DNA from: JBEVEP01 sp040512755
GTDB lineage: Bacteria > Pseudomonadota > Alphaproteobacteria > Rhizobiales > Rhizobiaceae
Reading direction: 5' to 3'
Assembly: GCA_040512755.1 (NCBI GenBank)
Contig: JBEVEP010000427.1
Location: 1-15,678, forward strand
Length of the DNA: 15,678 nucleotides
Positions 1 through 6,899 of this stretch are shown in pieces. Numbering within the stretch: position 1 is the stretch's first letter; every line of letters starts with the position of its first letter. The notes beneath the pieces were generated by a model. That model did not search any database and was not told the DNA's origin. It saw nothing but the letters and a program-made list of their open reading frames with translations. A program made the position numbers and the translations under genes.

Positions 1-58
1 TGAGACGGCGCCCGCGTCGAAATAAACAGAAACAACGGCAAGGCCGCGCCCCCTCGCA

Positions 59-212
59 CCCCCCTCTGTCCTGCCGGACATCTCCCCCTCAAGGGGGGAG
101 ATCGGCTGGCATTTCTGATTTCGCAATTCTCCAACGTTGCGGAATCGTGCGCGACGCCGAAACTGCCGATCTCCCCCCTTGAGGGGGAGACGTCCGGCAG
201 GACAGAGGGGGG
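59..212. repeat. Long inverted repeat (palindromic intergenic element) downstream of pgm
   Basis: Positions 59-106 and 165-212 are 48-base arms that are reverse complements apart from one mismatch (position 80 against 191), with a 58-base spacer at 107-164. Each arm contains its own near-palindrome, a C-rich stretch and a G-rich stretch around a central TCAAG or TTGAG, so either one long hairpin or two small ones could form. The spacer also holds a 5-bp stem (122-126 with 137-141). No clear target-site duplication flanks the arms. From memory, C/G-rich elements of this type are scattered between genes in Mesorhizobium-like genomes. It lies 45 bases past the pgm stop codon and could act as a transcript end or 3' stabiliser, but there is no T-tract typical of an intrinsic terminator. 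Confidence 0.85.
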
Positions 213-257
213 CAACGTAGGGCACCGGCATTCCGGTTACTGAGCGGCCCGTTGCTA

Positions 258-1886
258 TCAAGTAATCACGCTCGGCTGGTCGCGCCCGGTGTGACTGCGG
301 ATCGCGGCAATTTCTTCTGCTGCATCGATCAGGTCTGCGAGGGCCGCCTGCGTCTCCAGGGAGAGATCACCGCTGCTAGGTTCAAAGCGCTCGATGTAGA
401 CACGCAAGGTCGCGCCCGATGTGCCGGTTCCGGACAAGCGGAAGACGACACGCGACCCGCCTTCGAACAACACCCGAATTCCCTGGTTCTTGCTGACCGA
501 GCCATCCACCGGATCGTCGTACTGGAAGTCATCAGCCGCGACGATTTTCATTCCCTTGACCTCGGTCCCCGGAAGCGAGCCGAGCTTGGCGCGCAAGCCG
601 TCCATCAAACGGTTGGCGGCATCGGTATCGACTGCTTCATAGTCGTGTCGGGAATAGTAGTTTCGGCCATAGGTCGCCCAATGTTGGGCGACAATCGACT
701 TGGCGCTTTCGCCGCGTGCCGCCAGAATGTTGAGCCACAGAAGCACGGCCCAGAGCCCGTCCTTCTCGCGCACATGATCCGATCCTGTGCCGGCGCTTTC
801 CTCGCCACAGATCGTTGCAAGGCCGGCATCGAGCAGATTGCCGAAGAACTTCCAACCGGTCGGCGTTTCAAAAAGGCCGATCCCAAGGCTCTCGGCTACC
901 CGGTCGGCAGCGCCGCTTGTCGGCATCGAGCGTGCAATCCCCTTCAGTCCTCGCTTGTAGCCAGGGGCCAGATGCGCGTTGGCAGCAAGGATTGCCAGCG
1001 AATCGGACGGCGTTACGAAAATGCCCTTGCCGATGATGAGGTTGCGGTCTCCGTCGCCATCGGACGCCGCGCCGAAATCCGGTGCGGTATCGCTCATCAT
1101 CTCGTCATACAGTTCCTTCGCATGGACAAGATTCGGGTCCGGGTGGTGTCCTCCGAAGTCAGGCAGCGGCACGAAATTGCGCGCGGTACCGGCCGGCGCA
1201 CCAAGCCTGTTTTCCAGAATCTCCTTCGCATAAGGCCCAGTCACGGCGTGCATGGCGTCGAACGCCATGCGAAAACCGGAGCGAAACATCTTCCGGATCG
1301 CGTCGAAATCGAAGAGCGTTTCCATCAGCTCCGCATAATCGCTGACCGGATCGATGACCTTCACCGTCATGCCGCCTGCGCTGAACTCGCCTATGTGGTC
1401 GAGATCGACGGGATCGATGTCGGCGATCTTGTAGCTCGTGATCGTTTTTGAACGGTCGAACACGGCATCGGTGATCTTCTCAGGCGCGGGACCGCCATTG
1501 CCGATATTGTATTTGATGCCGAAGTCCTCGTGCGGACCGCCCGGATTGTGACTGGCCGATAGGACAATGCCGCCAAATGCCTTGTATTTGCGGATGATAT
1601 GCGAAGCTGCGGGCGTCGACAGAATGCCGCCTTGCCCGACTATCACGCTGCCAAATCCATTGGCAGCCGCCATCCGGATCGCGATCTGGATCACTTCGCG
1701 ATTGAAATAACGCCCGTCGCCACCAATCACCAACGCCTTGCCCTCGAAACCTTCGAGGGAATCGAACACCGACTGGATGAAATTCTCGGCGTAGTTCGCC
1801 TGCTGGAATACAGGCACCTTTTTACGCAGGCCGGACGTCCCGGGCTTCTGATCATCGAACGGCTTGGTTTGGACGGTCCTGATCAT
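258..1886 (-). CDS. pgm: Phosphoglucomutase (alpha-D-glucose phosphate-specific)
   Basis: This 542-residue enzyme interconverts glucose-6-phosphate and glucose-1-phosphate in the cytoplasm, linking central sugar phosphates to glycogen synthesis and breakdown. The sequence shows the full alpha-phosphohexomutase layout: the phosphoserine loop SASHNPGG at about 110-117 (S112 is the catalytic serine), the metal-binding loop DGDGDR at 276-281, the sugar-binding loop GEESAG at 361-366 and the phosphate-binding loop RLSGTGTSG at 483-491. Length is normal for the Agrobacterium/Rhizobium enzyme. The ATG overlaps the glgA stop by four bases (ATGA, 1883-1886), which implies translational coupling. An AAGGA lies about 12 bases upstream, within an imperfect GGAATTTCC palindrome. 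It is the last gene of the glycogen operon in this window; the inverted repeat follows. The call is secure. Confidence 0.97.
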   Translation of the reverse strand: MIRTVQTKPFDDQKPGTSGLRKKVPVFQQANYAENFIQSVFDSLEGFEGKALVIGGDGRYFNREVIQIAIRMAAANGFGSVIVGQGGILSTPAASHIIRKYKAFGGIVLSASHNPGGPHEDFGIKYNIGNGGPAPEKITDAVFDRSKTITSYKIADIDPVDLDHIGEFSAGGMTVKVIDPVSDYAELMETLFDFDAIRKMFRSGFRMAFDAMHAVTGPYAKEILENRLGAPAGTARNFVPLPDFGGHHPDPNLVHAKELYDEMMSDTAPDFGAASDGDGDRNLIIGKGIFVTPSDSLAILAANAHLAPGYKRGLKGIARSMPTSGAADRVAESLGIGLFETPTGWKFFGNLLDAGLATICGEESAGTGSDHVREKDGLWAVLLWLNILAARGESAKSIVAQHWATYGRNYYSRHDYEAVDTDAANRLMDGLRAKLGSLPGTEVKGMKIVAADDFQYDDPVDGSVSKNQGIRVLFEGGSRVVFRLSGTGTSGATLRVYIERFEPSSGDLSLETQAALADLIDAAEEIAAIRSHTGRDQPSVIT

Positions 1887-3340
1887 GCGGAGGAAATTCC
1901 TTTCGAAACGAGCCTTCGATAGAGCTCGGCATATTTGGCGGCGCTTCTGGCCCAGGAAACATCCGCCTTCATGCCTTGAAGCTGCAGCGATCTCCAGGCG
2001 GCGGGCGTCTCATAAAGAGCAACGGCGCGGCGAACGGCGTGAAGAAGGGCGTCGGCGCTTTCCGTCGTGAATTGAAGGCCGGTTGCCACGCCGCTGGCAA
2101 CAGCGGCCTCGTTGGCGTCGACGACGGTATCGGCCAAGCCGCCGGTTCGCGCAACGATGGGGACGCAACCATAGCGCAGGCCGTAAAGCTGGGTGAGGCC
2201 ACAGGGCTCGAAGCGCGACGGAATGACGATCGCGTCGGCTCCGCCCTGCATCATATGCGACAGCGTTTCGTCATAGCCAATCATCACGCCGACGCGCCCG
2301 GGGTGGCGTGCGGCCCCCGCCAGCATGGCGCCCTCGAGCGCGTGATCGCCAGCGCCAAGGATCGCGAGCCGCACCCCCATGCCGACGATCGCGTCGATCG
2401 ACGCAGAGAGAATATCCATGCCCGTTTGCCAGGTCAGCCGGCTGACGACGCACAGGATGGGACTGTCGTCATGATCAAGTCCGAGCCGCTCCTCCAGTGC
2501 GCGCTTGTTGGTCTTGCGCCCCTTGAGTGAGCGCGCCGAATAGTTTTCGGCAAGGAGCTTGTCGGTCGCCGGATTCCAAATCTCCGTATCGATGCCGTTG
2601 ACGATGCCGAACAGCGCGCTCGCGCGGGCATTGACGAGGCCGTCAAGACCCATCCCGAAGCCTGGCGTGCGGATTTCCTGCGCATAGGTCGGGCTGACCG
2701 TCGTGATGGCGGACGCGGCCTGCAGCCCCGCTTTCAGGAAGCCAATTCCGCCATAGTACTCGACGCCATCGAGCGCCATGGCTTGCGGAGGCAGTCCGAG
2801 CAGCGAAAAAGTCGACGCCGGGAACTTTCCCTGGAAAGCCAGATTGTGGACGGTCATGACGGTCGGCACTGCGCTCGCCTTCCCGTAGCGCATGTAGGCG
2901 ATGGTCATTGCAGCCTGCCAATCATGCGCATGGACGAGGCCCGGCGCATAGCCGGCAAGCGCTCCGGCGGCGATGTCCGCGCCGACCTGGCTCAAGGCGG
3001 CGAAGCGGCGCGCATTGTCCGGCCAATCGGCGCCGGCCGCGTCTCCGTAAGGTCCTCCGGTACGATCGAAAAGATGCGGCGCGTCGAGGATGAACAGGTC
3101 GAGGCCGGCGACCTGTACCGACAGGACCGACGCCGCGCCGCCCTGAAGACCGTCGTAACCATGCACCGGCTTTTTCTTCTTTGCATGGCTCATCACGACA
3201 GGATAGCCAGGCACGAGCGTTCGCATATTGACGCCTTGCCCTGCCAGCGCAAGCGGCAGGGCGCCCGCGACGTCTGCCAGACCGCCGGTCTTGACCAGCG
3301 GAAATACCTCCGACGCTACCGACAGAACTTCCATGCTCAC
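1883..3340 (-). CDS. glgA: Glycogen synthase (ADP-glucose-dependent, GT5)
   Basis: The enzyme transfers glucose from ADP-glucose to the non-reducing end of an alpha-1,4-glucan. The GTG at 3340 gives 485 residues. An in-frame ATG at 3334 gives 483 residues, starts MEVLSVASE and puts Lys15 in KTGGLADV at the family position, so the ATG is probably the true start. Visible family motifs are KTGGLADV near the N terminus, HAHDWQAAM, VHNLAFQG, and the C-terminal RFEPCGLTQLYGLRYG with its catalytic-site glutamate. One oddity: the nucleotide-phosphate loop normally reads SRLTWQKG, but here it reads SRLTWQTG (codon ACG at 2423-2425, residue 304 from the ATG), replacing a conserved lysine. The GTG overlaps the glgC stop as GTGA, and the 3' end overlaps pgm as ATGA. 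There is no frameshift or truncation. Confidence 0.95.
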   Translation of the reverse strand: MSMEVLSVASEVFPLVKTGGLADVAGALPLALAGQGVNMRTLVPGYPVVMSHAKKKKPVHGYDGLQGGAASVLSVQVAGLDLFILDAPHLFDRTGGPYGDAAGADWPDNARRFAALSQVGADIAAGALAGYAPGLVHAHDWQAAMTIAYMRYGKASAVPTVMTVHNLAFQGKFPASTFSLLGLPPQAMALDGVEYYGGIGFLKAGLQAASAITTVSPTYAQEIRTPGFGMGLDGLVNARASALFGIVNGIDTEIWNPATDKLLAENYSARSLKGRKTNKRALEERLGLDHDDSPILCVVSRLTWQTGMDILSASIDAIVGMGVRLAILGAGDHALEGAMLAGAARHPGRVGVMIGYDETLSHMMQGGADAIVIPSRFEPCGLTQLYGLRYGCVPIVARTGGLADTVVDANEAAVASGVATGLQFTTESADALLHAVRRAVALYETPAAWRSLQLQGMKADVSWARSAAKYAELYRRLVSKGISSA

Positions 3341-4599
3341 ATGTCCAGCCGGTCGATCATCTCTTGCGTGATCAGGCAGATCCCGCCCTCTGAAACGCGG
3401 AAGCGCTTCTTGTCGAGTTTGGGATCTTCTCCGACGACAAGCCCTTCGGGGATTTTCACGCCATGGTCGATGACGACGCGGCTCAGTCGCGCGTTGCGGC
3501 CGACAAAACAGTCCGGCAGCACTACCGCCTCGTCGAGCGACGAGAACGAATTGACACGCGCTCCGGTGAAGATGAGGCTGCGCCGCAGCGAAGCGCCCGA
3601 GATGATGCAGTCGCCCGAAACCAGTGAGGATATCGCCGAGCCGCGCCTGCCCTCCTCGTCATGGACGAATTTCGCCGGCGGCTTGATCTCGGCATAGGTC
3701 CAGATCGGCCAGTCTCGGTCGTAGAGGTCGAGCTCCGGCGTGATGTCGGTCAGGTCGATGTTGGCCTCCCAGTAGGCATCGATGGTGCCTACGTCACGCC
3801 AATAGGCCTTGCTTTCGTGGCTCGACCGGACACAGGACTTGGTGAAGCGATGAGCCACTGCCTTACCGTGCTCGACGATATAGGGAATGATGTCCTTGCC
3901 GAAGTCGCGGCTGGAGCCGGATGCAGCCGCATCGCGCCGCAACTGGTCCATCAGGAACTTGGTGTGGAAGACATAGATGCCCATCGACGCGAGTGCCAAA
4001 TCCGGGTTGTCCGGGATGCCCGGCGGATCAGCCGGTTTTTCGATGAAGGAAATGATGTTGTCCTTGGCATCGACATGCATCACGCCGAAGCCGGTCGCTT
4101 CCATGCGGGGAACTTCGAGGCACCCTACCGTCACGTCAGCACCTGCCTCCACATGCTGGCGCAACATCAGCTCGTAGTCCATCTTGTAGATATGGTCGCC
4201 GGCGAGGATGACCATGTATTCGGGACCGTAGCTCTCGATGATGTCGATGTTCTGGAACACCGCGTCTGCGGTCCCCTCGTACCACTGGGTTTCCGAGACA
4301 CGCTGGCTCGCCGGGAGAATGTCGAAGCTCTCATTTCGTTCCGGCCGCAGAAAGTTCCAGCCGCGCTGCAGGTGCCGGATCAGCGAATGCGCCTTGTATT
4401 GGGTGGCGACGCTCATGCGCCGGATACCTGAATTCAGGGCGTTCGACAGGGCGAAGTCGATGATGCGGGTCTTTCCGCCGAAATAAACCGCCGGCTTCGC
4501 GCGCCTGTCGGTCAGTTCCTTCAGCCGGCTCCCCCGACCACCAGCCAGCACATACGCCATCGCATCGCGCGCAAGCGGCTGGTTTTTCTTCGACTCCAT
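3337..4599 (-). CDS. glgC: Glucose-1-phosphate adenylyltransferase (ADP-glucose pyrophosphorylase)
   Basis: This 420-residue enzyme makes ADP-glucose and pyrophosphate from glucose-1-phosphate and ATP, the committed and allosterically controlled step of glycogen synthesis. The N-terminal nucleotidyltransferase domain shows LAGGRGSRL at 18-26, RAKPAV at about 33-38, GDHIYKMD at 134-141 (D135 is the likely metal-binding aspartate) and FIEKP at 185-189, whose lysine contacts glucose-1-phosphate. The C-terminal third has hexapeptide-like repeats of the left-handed beta-helix used in tetramer contacts and effector binding. Agrobacterium-type enzymes are known to be activated by fructose-6-phosphate and pyruvate; the close overall resemblance suggests the same here (inference). 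The ATG is preceded by GGGAGGG with a 4-base spacing (4604-4610). It starts 18 bases after the glgB stop, and its stop overlaps the GTG of glgA. Confidence 0.97.
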   Translation of the reverse strand: MESKKNQPLARDAMAYVLAGGRGSRLKELTDRRAKPAVYFGGKTRIIDFALSNALNSGIRRMSVATQYKAHSLIRHLQRGWNFLRPERNESFDILPASQRVSETQWYEGTADAVFQNIDIIESYGPEYMVILAGDHIYKMDYELMLRQHVEAGADVTVGCLEVPRMEATGFGVMHVDAKDNIISFIEKPADPPGIPDNPDLALASMGIYVFHTKFLMDQLRRDAAASGSSRDFGKDIIPYIVEHGKAVAHRFTKSCVRSSHESKAYWRDVGTIDAYWEANIDLTDITPELDLYDRDWPIWTYAEIKPPAKFVHDEEGRRGSAISSLVSGDCIISGASLRRSLIFTGARVNSFSSLDEAVVLPDCFVGRNARLSRVVIDHGVKIPEGLVVGEDPKLDKKRFRVSEGGICLITQEMIDRLDM

Positions 4600-4617
4600 C
4601 TTACCCTCCCAACGCTA

Positions 4618-6837
4618 CTATTCCGGAAGCAATTCAAGCATGACCGTCGCCAGCCGCGGAAGCAGCAGAGATGCATGAACCTCCCCACCCTCCCCGTCGG
4701 CAACCGCCTCGACGCGTCCGTCATTTCCCTTCCCCGTGCCCCCGTAGTCAGTCGCGTCGGTATTTACGATTTCTCGCCAGGTCCCCTCCTCGGGCAGCGG
4801 GATGCGGTAGTTCTCCCGCGCAACCGGCGTGAAATTCGAGATCACCGCGATCGGGTTTCCCCCCGGCGCCTTGCGCAGCCATGCGAACACAGAGTTCTGA
4901 TGGTCATCGACGACAAGCCAGGAAAAACCCTCGGGCTCGCAATCGCGCGCGTGTAGCGCGGGACGCGAGCGATAGATGTAATTGAGGTCGCGCAAGAGCC
5001 GACGGACCCCGCGGTGGGGAGCGTAGTCCAGGAGATGCCAGTCGAGCGACCGCGCCTCGCTCCACTCATCGCGCTGGGCAAACTCCTGTCCCATGAACAG
5101 CAGTTTCTTGCCCGGATAACCCCACATGAAAGCGTAGTAGGCGCGTAGCGTGGCAAACTTCTGCCAGTCGTCGCCCGCCATCTTGTTGAGCAGCGTACCT
5201 TTGCCGTGGACCACTTCGTCATGGGAAAGCGGCAGCACGAAATTCTCACTGAAGGCGTAGACAAGGCCGAACGTGATCTCGTTGTGGTGGTGCTTCCGGT
5301 AGATCGGTTCGCGCGACAGGTAGTCGAGCGTGTCATGCATGAAGCCCATATTCCACTTGAAGCCGAAGCCAAGCCCCCCTTCATGAACGGGCTGCGAAAC
5401 CTTCGGCCATGACGTGGACTCTTCGGCGATCGTCATGACGCCGGGGTGCGCACCGTAGATGGCCGCGTTCATTTCCTGCAGAAAACTGACCGCCTCAAGA
5501 TTCTCGCGTCCGCCCTTTTCGTTGGGGATCCATTCGCCTTGTTTGCGCGAATAGTCGAGATAGAGCATCGATGCGACGGCATCCACGCGAAGCCCGTCGA
5601 GGTGGTATTTTTCCGCCCAGAACAGCGCATTGTTGATGAGGTACGAAACCACCTCGCGGCGGCCGAAATTGTAGATCGCCGTGTGCCAGTCGGGGTGAAA
5701 GCCCTTGCGCGGATCCTCGTGCTCATAAAGCGCGGTTCCGTCAAACCGCGCCAATCCATGCTCATCGACCGGAAAGTGCGCCGGTACCCAGTCCAGAATC
5801 ACGCCTAGTCCGGCCTGATGTGCGCCGTCCACGAAACGCGCAAAGCCCTCAGGATCACCGAATCTTGCTGTGGGCGCGTAAAGACCGGTTGTCTGGTAGC
5901 CCCATGACGGGTCGTACGGGTGCTCGGTGACCGGGAGAAATTCGATATGCGTGAAACCCATATCAACCACATAGGGGATCAGCCGGTTTGCGATCTCGTC
6001 CCACGACAGGAAACCGCCGTCTTCGCCCTGCTGCCATGATCCGGCATGCACCTCGTAGATCGAAATCGGTTCGCGGCGAGGGTTCGCACCCTTCCAGAAG
6101 GCACGATGCGCTTGATCGCCCCATTCATGGGTCAGCGGAGCAGTGGTAACCGATGCGGTTGCCGGCCTCAGCTCCGACCGGAACGCGTAGGGATCCGCCT
6201 TGAGCGGCAAGCGATCTCCTGCGGTGCCGATGATCTCGAACTTATAGGGGCGGCCGACGCCGATCTCCGGCACGAAAATTTCCCAGATGCCGGTGTCCTG
6301 CCGAAGCCGCATTGTGTGGCGACGGCCATCCCAATCATTGAAATCGCCGACAACAGAAACGCGCTTGGCATTCGGCGCCCATACCGCGAAATGCACGCCC
6401 GAAGCGCCCTCGTGGTCGATGAGATGCGCGCCAACCTTGTCGAAAAGCCTCAGATGCGAGCCTTCGGCGATGTAGTAATCATCCATCGGCCCGAGGACCG
6501 GCCCAAAGGAATAGGCATCCGTCAGCCACCACTCGCCGCCCGCATTCCTTGCCAGATAGCGAATAGGCTGCCGCCTGCGGATCGAAAGCTTTCCGTCGAA
6601 GAAGCCGGCCTCATGACGGCGAACGAGTTCGCCGGCCGGTCGGCCAGCCAGCGTGAAAACCGAGACAGACTCAGCATGCGGGATGAAACAGCGCGCGATC
6701 ATCCCTTTGCTGGCGGTTTGCACCCCTAGTATCGCAAAGGGGTCAGCATGGGTGCCCGAGATGATTGCCCCAATGTCGGAAACCGCCGTCAACTCCGGCA
6801 TCTCCTTGATCGCGGCACTGGTGCGGGCCTTCTTCAT
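4618..6837 (-). CDS. glgB: 1,4-alpha-glucan branching enzyme (GH13)
   Basis: This 739-residue enzyme cuts alpha-1,4-glucan chains and rejoins them as alpha-1,6 branches. The order is an N-terminal beta module (about 25-115), a CBM48 domain (about 130-225), a GH13 TIM barrel (about 265-600) and a C-terminal beta domain ending in LLLPRLATVMLELLPE. Catalytic residues can be placed by motif: the nucleophile D419 in GLRVDAV, the acid/base E472 in MTIAEES and D540 in LSHDEV. WGYQTTGLYAPTARFG (312-327) is the usual branching-enzyme region. Length matches the long N-terminal form of proteobacterial GlgB. The ATG has AAGGG 8 bases upstream. A 62-base gap separates it from glgP and an 18-base gap from glgC, so it sits inside the operon. 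All key residues are present. Confidence 0.97.
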   Translation of the reverse strand: MKKARTSAAIKEMPELTAVSDIGAIISGTHADPFAILGVQTASKGMIARCFIPHAESVSVFTLAGRPAGELVRRHEAGFFDGKLSIRRRQPIRYLARNAGGEWWLTDAYSFGPVLGPMDDYYIAEGSHLRLFDKVGAHLIDHEGASGVHFAVWAPNAKRVSVVGDFNDWDGRRHTMRLRQDTGIWEIFVPEIGVGRPYKFEIIGTAGDRLPLKADPYAFRSELRPATASVTTAPLTHEWGDQAHRAFWKGANPRREPISIYEVHAGSWQQGEDGGFLSWDEIANRLIPYVVDMGFTHIEFLPVTEHPYDPSWGYQTTGLYAPTARFGDPEGFARFVDGAHQAGLGVILDWVPAHFPVDEHGLARFDGTALYEHEDPRKGFHPDWHTAIYNFGRREVVSYLINNALFWAEKYHLDGLRVDAVASMLYLDYSRKQGEWIPNEKGGRENLEAVSFLQEMNAAIYGAHPGVMTIAEESTSWPKVSQPVHEGGLGFGFKWNMGFMHDTLDYLSREPIYRKHHHNEITFGLVYAFSENFVLPLSHDEVVHGKGTLLNKMAGDDWQKFATLRAYYAFMWGYPGKKLLFMGQEFAQRDEWSEARSLDWHLLDYAPHRGVRRLLRDLNYIYRSRPALHARDCEPEGFSWLVVDDHQNSVFAWLRKAPGGNPIAVISNFTPVARENYRIPLPEEGTWREIVNTDATDYGGTGKGNDGRVEAVADGEGGEVHASLLLPRLATVMLELLPE

Positions 6838-6899
6838 GCAGGCTGCCCTTCCCCCGGACGACCTACACTAAGCCGTAGTCCATCTGGCGTTCAATTCTT

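Noticed and set aside
1..58. Possible start of a further minus-strand gene (glgX) at the left edge
   Set aside because: A short frame from a GTG at 59 stays open to the edge, but about 19 codons with no family motif, partly overlapping the repeat, is not enough to call a gene.
252..1451. A 399-codon open frame on the plus strand, antisense to pgm
   Set aside because: It lies wholly opposite pgm, which has all catalytic motifs. Long antisense frames are expected in GC-rich DNA, and the translation resembles no family I know.
2783..3697. A 304-codon plus-strand frame across the glgA-glgC junction
   Set aside because: It is antisense to two well-supported genes, rich in Arg and low-complexity composition, and has no recognisable domain.
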